A DNA stretch of 14,020 bases from Alphaproteobacteria bacterium (lineage in GTDB: Bacteria; Pseudomonadota; Alphaproteobacteria; RF32; CAG-239): the NCBI GenBank assembly GCA_024408895.1, contig JAKSUO010000016.1, positions 1 through 14,020 of the forward strand. The letters run 5' to 3'. Each line of letters opens with the position of its first letter. Positions within the stretch are counted from its first letter, which is position 1. Below are positions 6,951-14,020 of this stretch, in pieces. The position numbers and the translations under genes were made by a program. A model generated the notes under the pieces. That model was given only the letters and a program-made list of their open reading frames with translations, was not told where the DNA came from and did no database searches.

Positions 6951-8480
6951 ATGCAAAAACCGGTAATGTTGCTTATTTTAGACGGTTGGGGATACAGAGA
7001 AAAAATTACTGAAGATAATGCTATTGAATCGGGAAGTACACCGAACTGGCATAATCTTTTACAGACATGTCCGCATGCGTTTGTGGAAACTTCTGGATTG
7101 GATGTCGGTTTGCCTGCCGGTCAGATGGGAAATTCTGAAGTCGGTCATATGAATTTAGGCGCAGGTCGTGTGGTTATGCAAGATTTGCCTAAAATTGATC
7201 AAGCCATAGAGCAACACACATTGGAAAAAAATCCGGTTGTTGTTGAGTTGATTAACACCTTAAAAAACAACGGTAAAACCTGCCATTTAATGGGGTTGAT
7301 GTCGCCGGGCGGTGTTCACTCTCATCAAAATCATATTGTTGCCCTGTGCGAAATTTTGAACCACAATGGTATTAATGTATGTGTTCACGCTTTTTTGGAC
7401 GGACGCGACACGCCGCCTACATCCGGTGAAGGATTTTTGGCGCAGTTCTGCGAATCGGTTAAGAACATGCCACATGTCCACATGGTAACATTATCCGGCC
7501 GTTTTTACGCCATGGAGCGCGACAAACGCTGGGATCGTGTTGAATTGGCCTACAATAACATCATTTCCGCCGACGGCAAACGTTATAATACCGCAGATGA
7601 GGCCATAAAAGCTTCGTATGCTGCCAATATAACAGATGAATTTGTCGTTCCTTGTGTTGTGGGTGATTATCAGGGCGCCGAAAACGGAGATGCTGTTTTG
7701 ATGGCTAATTTCCGTGCCGATCGGGCCAGAGAAATTTTATATGCACTATCCGATAAAGATTTCACCGGATTTACCAGACAAAAATCCGTTGATTTTTCAA
7801 TCAGTGTCGGCATGGCAGAATACTCCGTTGATCACAATCGTTTTATGAAAACGATTTTTGCGCCGGAAACATTAAGAAATATATATGGCGAAATCATCGC
7901 CAATCAAGGTATGACACAGCTGAGAATTGCCGAAACGGAAAAATACGCGCATGTCACATTTTTCTTTAACGGCGGTGAAGAAAAAATGTTCAACGGTGAA
8001 GACAGAATTTTGATTAACAGTCCGAAGGTTGCCACTTATGACTTAAAACCGGAAATGAGCATTTATGAAGTTACCGATGCTTTGGTGGAAGCAATAGAAA
8101 GTAAAAAATACGATACGATTATTTGCAACTTTGCTAATGGTGATATGGTTGGGCATACCGGCATTATGAAGGCTGCTTTGCAAGCGGTTTCCGCGGTTGA
8201 TAAATCACTGGGGCGCGTTATGCAAGCCATTAAAAATGTCAACGGCATCCTTTTGGTGACGGCTGATCACGGTAATGTTGAAAAAATGGTGGATGAGAAT
8301 ACCGGTCAACCATACACGGCACACACTGTCGGTAAAGTTCAGGCCGTTCTTTATAATGCACCATCACAGGTTAAAGCTCTTGAAGACGGTCGTTTGGCTG
8401 ACATATCTCCAACTTTGTTGGATTTGCTCGGTATTGAGCAACCTGCCGAAATGACAGGACACTCTTTGTTAAAAAAATAA
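6951..8480 (+). CDS. gpmI: 2,3-bisphosphoglycerate-independent phosphoglycerate mutase
   Basis: A 509-residue cytoplasmic enzyme that interconverts 3- and 2-phosphoglycerate in glycolysis and gluconeogenesis through a phosphoserine intermediate with two Mn ions. All family motifs are present: VMLLILDGWG with metal ligand Asp11; GQMGNSEVGHMNLGAGR with nucleophile Ser62; SPGGVHSH; LDGRDTPP; GRFYAMERDKRWDR; NFRADRAREI; the metal-binding NFANGDMVGHTG (about 390-405); TADHGN (about 436); and AHTVGKV. Length is normal for the family. Two ATGs are possible; the one at 6951 has AAAGGA six bases upstream, while the ATG at 6945 directly abuts it, so 6951 is preferred. It heads a plus-strand operon: envC follows after 10 bases, with its binding site overlapping the gpmI stop. 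Confidence 0.97.
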   Translation: MQKPVMLLILDGWGYREKITEDNAIESGSTPNWHNLLQTCPHAFVETSGLDVGLPAGQMGNSEVGHMNLGAGRVVMQDLPKIDQAIEQHTLEKNPVVVELINTLKNNGKTCHLMGLMSPGGVHSHQNHIVALCEILNHNGINVCVHAFLDGRDTPPTSGEGFLAQFCESVKNMPHVHMVTLSGRFYAMERDKRWDRVELAYNNIISADGKRYNTADEAIKASYAANITDEFVVPCVVGDYQGAENGDAVLMANFRADRAREILYALSDKDFTGFTRQKSVDFSISVGMAEYSVDHNRFMKTIFAPETLRNIYGEIIANQGMTQLRIAETEKYAHVTFFFNGGEEKMFNGEDRILINSPKVATYDLKPEMSIYEVTDALVEAIESKKYDTIICNFANGDMVGHTGIMKAALQAVSAVDKSLGRVMQAIKNVNGILLVTADHGNVEKMVDENTGQPYTAHTVGKVQAVLYNAPSQVKALEDGRLADISPTLLDLLGIEQPAEMTGHSLLKK

Positions 8481-8490
8481 GGACGCAATT

Positions 8491-9702
8491 GTGAAAAATA
8501 CGCTTTTCTTTATTACAATTTTAAGCTTGGTAATGGTTATTAACCAAAACACCGTATCAGCAGCCGTATCCAGTGCCGACGTTGCCAAAGTTGAAGAACA
8601 AGCACGCAAAGCAAAACAAGAACGCCAAAAATACGAGCAACAAGCTGCACAAGTAAAAAAAGAGTTGGATAAAATCAATCAAAAATTGATTACCGCAGCT
8701 CAAAAAATTCAAAACGGTGAAGATGAAGTTCGTAAAAAACAAGATGACTTGGAAGTGTTGCAAAAACATCTGGCCGAATCTGAAAAAAAATTCAATCTTG
8801 AACACGGTATGTTGATTGAAACTTTATCAGCTTTACAGAACTTAGCGTTGCGCCCGTCCGAAGCTGTTTTGGTACAACCGCTATCGCCGGTTGACGTTAT
8901 GCGTAGCAGTATTTTGTTGCGCGGAAGCGCACACGCACTTGAAGGACGCGCACAAATTATTCGTCAAAGCATTGAAGACATCAGCCGCCAAAAAGATGAA
9001 ATTTCCAGACGTTTAACCGACATAGAAAAAGAAAATGAAAAATTGGAAAAGCAACAGGCGGATATGAAAGTTCTATCCAAGCAAAAAAGTCAAATGTACA
9101 GCCAGCTTTCCACCCAAAGCAAAGAAGCTCAAGAAAAGGCAAAAGTTTTGGCCAGCCAAGCAAACAACTTGCGTGACTTGGTCGCAAAATTGGAAAAGCA
9201 AAAAGAATTGCAACAAAAACAAATGGCAGAAAAAGCTCGTTTGGCGCGCGAACGGGCAACCGAAGAACTTCGTGCCGCCAACCGTCCGGATTATACACCG
9301 CAGACACAGGAAACAAACGGTTTCAGCTACGCAAAGGGACGTTTATCGCGTCCGGCACGCGGTCCTGTTGTCACAAAGTTTCATGCCGAACTGTCTAAGG
9401 GAGTTATTTCCAACGGTATTGACATCAAAACAGTTTCAAAGGCACAAGTTATCGCCCCGTATGACGGTACGGTTATCTTTGCCGGTCCGTTTAAAAATTT
9501 TGCCAATTTACTCATTATTGACCACGGCGAAGGCTATACCTCTCTGTTAAGCGGTTTGGCCGAAACCGACGCCTCTGTCGGGCAAATGCTATTAGCCGGC
9601 GAACCGGTTGGCGTTATGCCGGCAGGCGATAATGTGAAATTACATATGGAAATCAGAAAAAAGAATCGTCCGGTTGATCCGAATGAATGGTTCTCAAAGT
9701 AA
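8491..9702 (+). CDS. envC: Murein hydrolase activator EnvC-like (coiled coil plus degenerate LytM)
   Basis: A 403-residue periplasmic protein. It has a signal peptide (residues 1-24, cut near VSA), a long coiled coil rich in Lys, Gln and Glu (about 28-120 and 150-265), and a C-terminal M23/LytM domain (about 284-401). In EnvC this domain is catalytically dead and activates AmiA/AmiB-type amidases at the septum. The same is seen here: the first zinc His of HxxxD is Ser307 (Asp311 kept), and the final HxH is H385-x-E387. The start is GTG at 8491 with AAGGA six to seven bases before it, overlapping the gpmI stop; no ATG is nearby. It is followed after 15 bases by ctpA. The partner amidase is not in the window. 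Role by homology; loss of zinc ligands is seen directly. Confidence 0.9.
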   Translation: MKNTLFFITILSLVMVINQNTVSAAVSSADVAKVEEQARKAKQERQKYEQQAAQVKKELDKINQKLITAAQKIQNGEDEVRKKQDDLEVLQKHLAESEKKFNLEHGMLIETLSALQNLALRPSEAVLVQPLSPVDVMRSSILLRGSAHALEGRAQIIRQSIEDISRQKDEISRRLTDIEKENEKLEKQQADMKVLSKQKSQMYSQLSTQSKEAQEKAKVLASQANNLRDLVAKLEKQKELQQKQMAEKARLARERATEELRAANRPDYTPQTQETNGFSYAKGRLSRPARGPVVTKFHAELSKGVISNGIDIKTVSKAQVIAPYDGTVIFAGPFKNFANLLIIDHGEGYTSLLSGLAETDASVGQMLLAGEPVGVMPAGDNVKLHMEIRKKNRPVDPNEWFSK

Positions 9703-9717
9703 CAAAGGAATAAAAAT

Positions 9718-11082
9718 ATGATAAAAAAATCGTTGATGGCTTCAGTTTTAATTTTCAGCCTTATTGCTTGCGCTTCGCATGCTAAAGAAAAAAAGGAACA
9801 AGAACAGGTCAACACCTACGAACTGCTCAATATTTTCGGCGAAGTTATGGAACGCACCAAAACTACTTATGTGGAAGAAATATCCGATCAGCAGTTGGTA
9901 GAAGCCGCAATCAACGGTATGCTGACATCATTGGACCCGCATTCCAGTTATCTGAATGCCGAAGATTTCAAATATATGAACGAACAAACACAAGGCAAAT
10001 TCGGTGGTTTAGGTATTGAAATCACTCAAGAAAACGGTGTAGTCAAAGTTATTTCGCCGATTGATGACACACCGGCAGCCAAAGCCGGTATCAAAGCAGG
10101 TGACTATATCACCGATATTGACGATGAAACAGTAATCGGTTTAACCCTAAACGAAGTTGTCAGCAAATTGCGTGGCAAAGTCGGCACCAAAGTTAAAGTT
10201 ACTATCAGACGTATCAATGCTAAACCTTTTACAGTGACTCTGAAACGTGATGAAATCAAAATTCAATCGGTTAAAAGCGAACTTAAAAACGAAGATATAT
10301 TATACATACGCATTTCCGGTTTCAATGAAGATATAGATTCTGATATTGAAAAAGCCGTCAAAGACGCCCAGAAAAAGTTGAAAAATAAATTGGCCGGTCT
10401 GGTTATTGATGTTCGTAATAATCCGGGAGGTCTGTTGGATCAAGCCGTTAAAGTTTCAGATTTATTTTTGGAACAAGGCGAAATTGTTTCAACCCGTTCA
10501 CGCAACGAAGAAGACACAATTAAATATTCGGCAACTCGCGGCGATATTGCCAAAGATTTGCCGATTGTGGTTATGATTAACGAAGGTTCGGCTTCGGCGG
10601 CCGAGATTTTATCCGGCGCTTTGCAAGATCATCACCGCGCGGTGATTTTAGGTGAAAAATCATTCGGAAAAGGTTCGGTGCAAACGGTTATTCCGCTTAG
10701 AAATAATGGCGCAATGCGTATTACAACGGCGCGTTATTACACACCTTCCGGCCGTTCTATTCAAGCTAAAGGTATTGAACCTGATGTTGTCGTTAAACAA
10801 GCAAAAATTGAAGAACTTGAAGACTACGGCTTGAATATCAGCGAAGCAAACCTCAAAGGTGCGCTTAAAAATGAACAAGCCGGTGACAATAAAAAAGATG
10901 CCGACACTAAAAAAGATGATAAGGAAATAAGGATTATCAACTCATTCGCGCGCTTGATATGGTTAAAGCCTTATATTTATATGGGCAAAACGATAACAAT
11001 AATATCATTGGCAAACAAGCAGAAGATGCTCCAAAGTCATCGGAGATTAAAGACAAAGCCAAAAAATAGCGGAGCGAGGTGA
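9718..11082 (+). CDS. ctpA: Carboxyl-terminal processing protease, S41 family; frame slip at the 3' end
   Basis: A periplasmic serine protease that trims or degrades envelope proteins. It has a signal sequence with a possible lipobox (LIAC, Cys18; the alternative cut is after SHA at 22). A helical region follows, then a PDZ domain (about 95-175, GKFGGLGIEI, AKAGIKAGDYI) and the S41 core. The Ser-Lys dyad is Ser293 in EGSASAAEI and Lys318 in SFGKGSV, 25 residues apart as in E. coli Prc. Residues up to about 403 look normal. After that the frame gives an atypical basic tail (EIRIINSFARLIWLKP and on), ending at a TGA at 11080-11082 that overlaps rppH. The -1 frame from 10923 instead reads GNKDYQLIRALDMVKALYLYG and on to DKAKK and a TAG at 11067-11069, a typical hydrophilic end. 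One missing base, probably an A in GGAAATAAGG, explains this. AAAGGA precedes the ATG. Confidence 0.9.
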   Translation: MIKKSLMASVLIFSLIACASHAKEKKEQEQVNTYELLNIFGEVMERTKTTYVEEISDQQLVEAAINGMLTSLDPHSSYLNAEDFKYMNEQTQGKFGGLGIEITQENGVVKVISPIDDTPAAKAGIKAGDYITDIDDETVIGLTLNEVVSKLRGKVGTKVKVTIRRINAKPFTVTLKRDEIKIQSVKSELKNEDILYIRISGFNEDIDSDIEKAVKDAQKKLKNKLAGLVIDVRNNPGGLLDQAVKVSDLFLEQGEIVSTRSRNEEDTIKYSATRGDIAKDLPIVVMINEGSASAAEILSGALQDHHRAVILGEKSFGKGSVQTVIPLRNNGAMRITTARYYTPSGRSIQAKGIEPDVVVKQAKIEELEDYGLNISEANLKGALKNEQAGDNKKDADTKKDDKEIRIINSFARLIWLKPYIYMGKTITIISLANKQKMLQSHRRLKTKPKNSGAR

Positions 11083-11579
11083 TGATGGCAGAATATTATC
11101 GTCCGAATGCCGGGATTGTCGTATTCAACCGACAACGAAAAGTTTTGCTGTGTTTACGCAATGACATTACCGACGCGTGGCAGTTTCCGCAAGGCGGCAT
11201 TGAAAAAGGTGAAACACCGTTACAAGCGGCTTTGCGTGAGTTGAAAGAAGAAACCTCCGTTACTTCGGTATTACCGATTAAAACACTGAATAAAGCGGCT
11301 CGGTATCGTTTTACCCCGGAAATTATCGCCTCTATGCAACAACGAGGTTTTAATAATGTCGGACAGGATATGTATTGGACACTCGCCTTTTTTGAAGGTG
11401 AAGATAGTGAAATTAATCTTCAAACCGAACATCCGGAATTTTCATCTTTCCGTTGGGGAACAATTAAAGAAGCATATAAATTGATTGCCGATTTTAAAAA
11501 GTCGGCTTACGAAATTGCCGTTAAAGAGTTTGCTCCGATTATCGCCGAATATATCTACCCGATTGATAAGCAGAGTTAA
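11082..11579 (+). CDS. rppH: RNA pyrophosphohydrolase, Nudix family
   Basis: A 165-residue cytoplasmic Nudix hydrolase. RppH converts 5'-triphosphate RNA ends to monophosphate, which opens mRNA to RNase E. It begins with the typical YYRPNAGIVVFN, followed by WQFPQGGIEKGE and the Nudix box: G-x5-E-x7-REL-x-EE, ending EETSV, where the usual Gly is Ser. RppH-type features are QFPQGGIE, the insert with RYRF and GQDMYW, and the C-terminal PEFSSFRW. ATGs at 11082 and 11085 are both served by GGAG/GAGG at 11071-11079; I take the first. It is the last gene of the gpmI-envC-ctpA operon. Its TAA at 11577-11579 interleaves with the TAA of the convergent M48 gene, so no terminator fits between them. Confidence 0.95.
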   Translation: MMAEYYRPNAGIVVFNRQRKVLLCLRNDITDAWQFPQGGIEKGETPLQAALRELKEETSVTSVLPIKTLNKAARYRFTPEIIASMQQRGFNNVGQDMYWTLAFFEGEDSEINLQTEHPEFSSFRWGTIKEAYKLIADFKKSAYEIAVKEFAPIIAEYIYPIDKQS

Positions 11580-12928
11580 TAAGAACCGTCTTTCATATCA
11601 GCTTTAATGCGCTCTTTTAAGTCGGCAATTTTAAGATTTAACGCTTTGTTTTTAGATTTTTTGGCTGCGTTGTCCAAATGCACATTCGCTGTTTCAAAAT
11701 TGCTGATAGCGTAATTATACTCGGCCGCAGCATACAAGGAAGACGCCGTATCATTATTTAAATCATAAGCTCGCGCCAAAAGTTGCCAACTAAAGGCATC
11801 TTTGTAACTGATAAGCGATTGCTGCAGTAAATTTATAATGCGATGAACATCTTGTTTAGCCGAAGAACTTTCCAATAAGGCATGAGCCAAACTGGCTTGT
11901 AAAATGTGATTATTCGGTAACAATTTCAAGGATTGTTCATAGGCGGATATGCTTTCATTTACCTTTCCGCTTTCAAACAAAAACTGTCCTTTCAGCTCGT
12001 AAAAATAAGGATTTTGCGGCTGAGATTTAATAAGAGAATCAACCGACGATAAAGCCTCGTTTATTTTTCCCTCACGAAAGTTCAAAATACTGCGTGCGTA
12101 TTGTCCGGCGGTAGAACCATCTTTCGTTTGATACAAACGGTGAACTTTATTTTCATCCCATAAAAAGCCGGCCAATTTAGCTTGTATCAGTTTTAATTTA
12201 CCATCCAACGGGCTTTGCAGCGGATAATGATTGCTTTTACTACTTTCTTCAAAATGGCTAATACGTTCCGCCGTCAGCGGGTGCGTTCTAAAGTAAGAAT
12301 TTTCCTCAACACCACTCAACGCATATTGTTTTTTGATTTTACGCATAAAATTTTTCAAACCTTGGGTAGATTGTTGCGTTTTATTCAGAAGTTTTACGGC
12401 ACTTTCATCGGCACTTCTTTCCTCTTGCACTTGATAGTGCAGAATACTGTTTAAAGCGGAACTTTGAGCGCCCAAAATCACGGCCATCGCGGCATCACCG
12501 CGTCCGGTAGATACGGCAGCGGCACCGGCTGCCAGAACCGAACCAAGCATCACATATTGCATATTTTCCAATTTAATTTTCTGACGAACAATATGTCCGC
12601 CCATAATATGTCCGGTTTCATGAGCCAAAATTCCCGCCAATTCATTGGTGTTTTCGGCATTTAAAATCGTGCCTGTATTGACAAACATATAATTGCCGTC
12701 ACTGACAAACGCATTTAATGAATTATCATTGACAATAAATATATTATTAGCATTAAAGGGCACTCCGGCAGCCCGAAACAGAGGACGGACAACCTCAGCC
12801 AAATAATTCTGCGTTTCGGCATCGGAAATTAAAGCAATGTCAGAAGCAACGGCCTGTTTTATATCACAAGCCATTCCTACCAAACAAAATAGAACAAATG
12901 CTATCAGCCGATTAACTTTTGCCACCAC
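11576..12928 (-). CDS. Periplasmic M48 metalloprotease with TPR region, BepA-like
   Basis: A 450-residue exported protein with a hydrophobic signal (residues 7-20) and a likely cut after AVA at 26-28. The M48 zinc protease domain covers about 33-235: HETGH at 103-107 supplies two ligands and the Glu, and E170 of EERSAD (ExxAD) is the third ligand. A Gly/Ala-rich amphipathic stretch (about 127-160) lies between. RTHPLTAERI near 215-224 is the conserved HP motif of BepA/LoiP-type enzymes. The C-terminal part (about 270-440) holds tetratricopeptide-like repeats (PYFYELKGQFLFESGKVNES, LPNNHILQASLAHALL). Known relatives assist or degrade outer-membrane proteins and the LPS-assembly protein. The start is GTG at 12928 with GGAG eight bases upstream, inside the end of rne (25-base overlap), so translation is probably coupled to RNase E. 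Confidence 0.92.
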   Translation of the reverse strand: MVAKVNRLIAFVLFCLVGMACDIKQAVASDIALISDAETQNYLAEVVRPLFRAAGVPFNANNIFIVNDNSLNAFVSDGNYMFVNTGTILNAENTNELAGILAHETGHIMGGHIVRQKIKLENMQYVMLGSVLAAGAAAVSTGRGDAAMAVILGAQSSALNSILHYQVQEERSADESAVKLLNKTQQSTQGLKNFMRKIKKQYALSGVEENSYFRTHPLTAERISHFEESSKSNHYPLQSPLDGKLKLIQAKLAGFLWDENKVHRLYQTKDGSTAGQYARSILNFREGKINEALSSVDSLIKSQPQNPYFYELKGQFLFESGKVNESISAYEQSLKLLPNNHILQASLAHALLESSSAKQDVHRIINLLQQSLISYKDAFSWQLLARAYDLNNDTASSLYAAAEYNYAISNFETANVHLDNAAKKSKNKALNLKIADLKERIKADMKDGSY

Positions 12929-14020
12929 GATTTTTTCTCCGATTTAGCCTTTTCTTCGGCTTCAGGCTTTTCGGGGCGATAATTGCCTTCTCTTTTTTCA
13001 AATCTCCGGTTACGACGATTACGTCCGCCATTGCGACGAAACCGGAAACGATGGTTCTCATTTTCATCATTTTCGTCAGTTGAATCATCAGCTTCGTCAT
13101 ATTCGCAATCATCCACATTATCTTCTTCATAGCAAGATGTTGCGGCATCTTTTGCCACCACCGCCAACTGTAATTTTTCACGTTCAATTTTATAATCGGC
13201 AATGTCTTTCATATTAGTATCACCGGCAATGATAATACATAAATTATATACTTCTTCTAATGCCGAAAGTTGTTTGCGCTTATGATTCAGTAAAAATGCG
13301 GCGTATTCTGCCGGTACGGTCACCGTCAATTTAACATCACGATTACGCACACCTTCGCTCTCAATAGCTCGTAAAATAAGTGTAGCACCGGATTCAATAG
13401 TGCGTTTAACACCTCTGCCGGAACAATATGGGCATATTTCATAATTGCTTTCCATAAATGAGGAGTGCATACGCTGTCTGGAAATTTCCAATAAGCCGAA
13501 AATACTCATCTTGGCAATTTGAATGCGAGCCCGGTCGTCTTTCATTGCCTCTTTCATCCGGCGTTCAACGGCCACATTATTTTGTTGATCATACATATCA
13601 ATAAAGTCAACAACAATAAGTCCGGCCAAATCGCGCATTTTCAATTGTTTTGCAATTTCATCGGCGGCTTCCAAATTGGTTTTCAGAGCTGTTTCTTCAA
13701 TATCTTTTTCCTTAGTCGCACGACCGGAGTTCACGTCAATTGAAACCAAAGCTTCGGTCGGATTAATCACCAGATAACCGCCGGATTCCAACTGCACGAT
13801 AGGGTTGTGCAACTTGTCCAATTGCGCTTCAATTTGAAAACGTTGAAATACCGGAATTTCGCCGGCTTTGCGACATTTGATGTGTTTTAAATTGTGCGGT
13901 GATAAAATCTTCACAAAATTACGCGCAACCTGATAGGCTTCGTCGCCGTCAATGATGACCTCATCTATATCTTTGGTGTACATATCACGCAGCGCACGCT
14001 TAATCAGATTTCCTTCTTCA
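12904..14020 (-). CDS. rne: Ribonuclease E/G, C-terminal part (5' end outside window)
   Basis: The frame is open from the right edge; 371 residues are visible, beginning EEGNLIKRALRDMYTKDID, within the catalytic domain and upstream of the first in-frame ATG (13983). RNase E is the main endonuclease for mRNA decay and rRNA/tRNA processing, cutting 5'-monophosphorylated RNA. The two Mg-binding Asp motifs are present: LVSIDVNSGR and LIVVDFIDM. The zinc-link CPYCSGRG is also seen, which joins dimers in RNase E. After the catalytic core only about 70 residues of tail remain. An acidic patch (many Asp/Glu) is followed by an Arg/Asn-rich patch (RFRRNGGRNRRNRR) and a Lys-Glu stretch ending WWQKLIG. 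This tail is far shorter than the roughly 500-residue scaffold of E. coli RNase E, so any degradosome docking would differ. The M48 gene begins inside its last codons. Confidence 0.94.
   Translation of the reverse strand, partial: EEGNLIKRALRDMYTKDIDEVIIDGDEAYQVARNFVKILSPHNLKHIKCRKAGEIPVFQRFQIEAQLDKLHNPIVQLESGGYLVINPTEALVSIDVNSGRATKEKDIEETALKTNLEAADEIAKQLKMRDLAGLIVVDFIDMYDQQNNVAVERRMKEAMKDDRARIQIAKMSIFGLLEISRQRMHSSFMESNYEICPYCSGRGVKRTIESGATLILRAIESEGVRNRDVKLTVTVPAEYAAFLLNHKRKQLSALEEVYNLCIIIAGDTNMKDIADYKIEREKLQLAVVAKDAATSCYEEDNVDDCEYDEADDSTDENDENENHRFRFRRNGGRNRRNRRFEKREGNYRPEKPEAEEKAKSEKKSWWQKLIG

Noticed and set aside
8981..9316. 111-residue minus-strand frame opposite envC
   Set aside because: Antisense shadow of a Lys/Gln/Glu-rich coiled coil; the Leu/Phe-rich product is what such antisense reading gives.
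9173..9550. 125-residue plus-strand frame inside envC
   Set aside because: A frame shadow of the coiled coil and LytM domain of EnvC, with no start signal.
10905..10935. Programmed -1 frameshift in ctpA
   Set aside because: There is no X-XXY-YYZ slippery heptamer, no clear stimulatory hairpin or Shine-Dalgarno, and no short early stop in the original frame; an indel or error fits better.
12912..13202. 96-residue minus-strand frame inside the RNase E tail
   Set aside because: It is an alternate-frame shadow of the rne tail; the rne frame has the catalytic motifs and the composition expected, and this one has no family features.

Overview
The window is a gene-dense, visibly AT-rich stretch of a Gram-negative chromosome. 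The best fit is a host-associated alphaproteobacterium. This rests on the run gpmI-envC-ctpA-rppH, an RNase E with a short Arg-rich tail ending in a Trp-Trp tip, a PiT transporter paired with a DUF47 (PhoU-like) partner, and an extended autotransporter-type signal peptide. The lineage is an inference from gene content; no 16S or marker search was possible. I see no tRNA, rRNA, CRISPR array, insertion sequence or prophage gene.

Layout. 1-471 (-) is the N-terminal part of a large exported, autotransporter/adhesin-like protein that runs off the left edge. 584-2301 (-) is a translationally coupled DUF47-PiT phosphate-uptake pair. 2457-3170 (+) is a membrane-anchored DsbA-like thiol oxidoreductase closed by a strong terminator. 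3312-4265 (+) is a family 2 glycosyltransferase. 4267-6753 (-) is a three-gene unit read in the order porin, short atypical OmpR-type regulator, polytopic membrane protein; the last is interrupted near its end by an in-frame TAA. 6951-11579 (+) is an operon of gpmI (glycolysis), envC (amidase activator), ctpA (S41 protease) and rppH (Nudix RNA pyrophosphohydrolase). 11576-14020 (-) is RNase E, cut by the right edge, followed by an overlapping M48/BepA-like periplasmic protease with TPRs.

How they work together. Most genes serve the envelope: porin, septal amidase activation, periplasmic proteolysis and chaperoning, disulfide formation, surface glycosylation and an exported adhesin-like protein. 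Two RNA-decay enzymes lie in convergent operons: RppH removes 5' pyrophosphate, and RNase E then cuts 5'-monophosphorylated RNA. Their operons meet tail to tail with interleaved stop codons.

Most notable. Two genes carry lesions near their 3' ends. ctpA shows a one-base frame slip near 10921-10929: the other frame restores a natural hydrophilic C-terminus ending at 11069. The membrane protein at 4387-5016 has an in-frame TAA followed by about 39 more sensible codons, including a transmembrane helix. Either the assembly carries small errors or this strain has fresh lesions. The least explained unit is the porin/atypical-regulator/membrane-protein cassette, which has no histidine kinase in view. 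The rest of the window looks like ordinary housekeeping, and I do not see a wholly new defence or mobile system.
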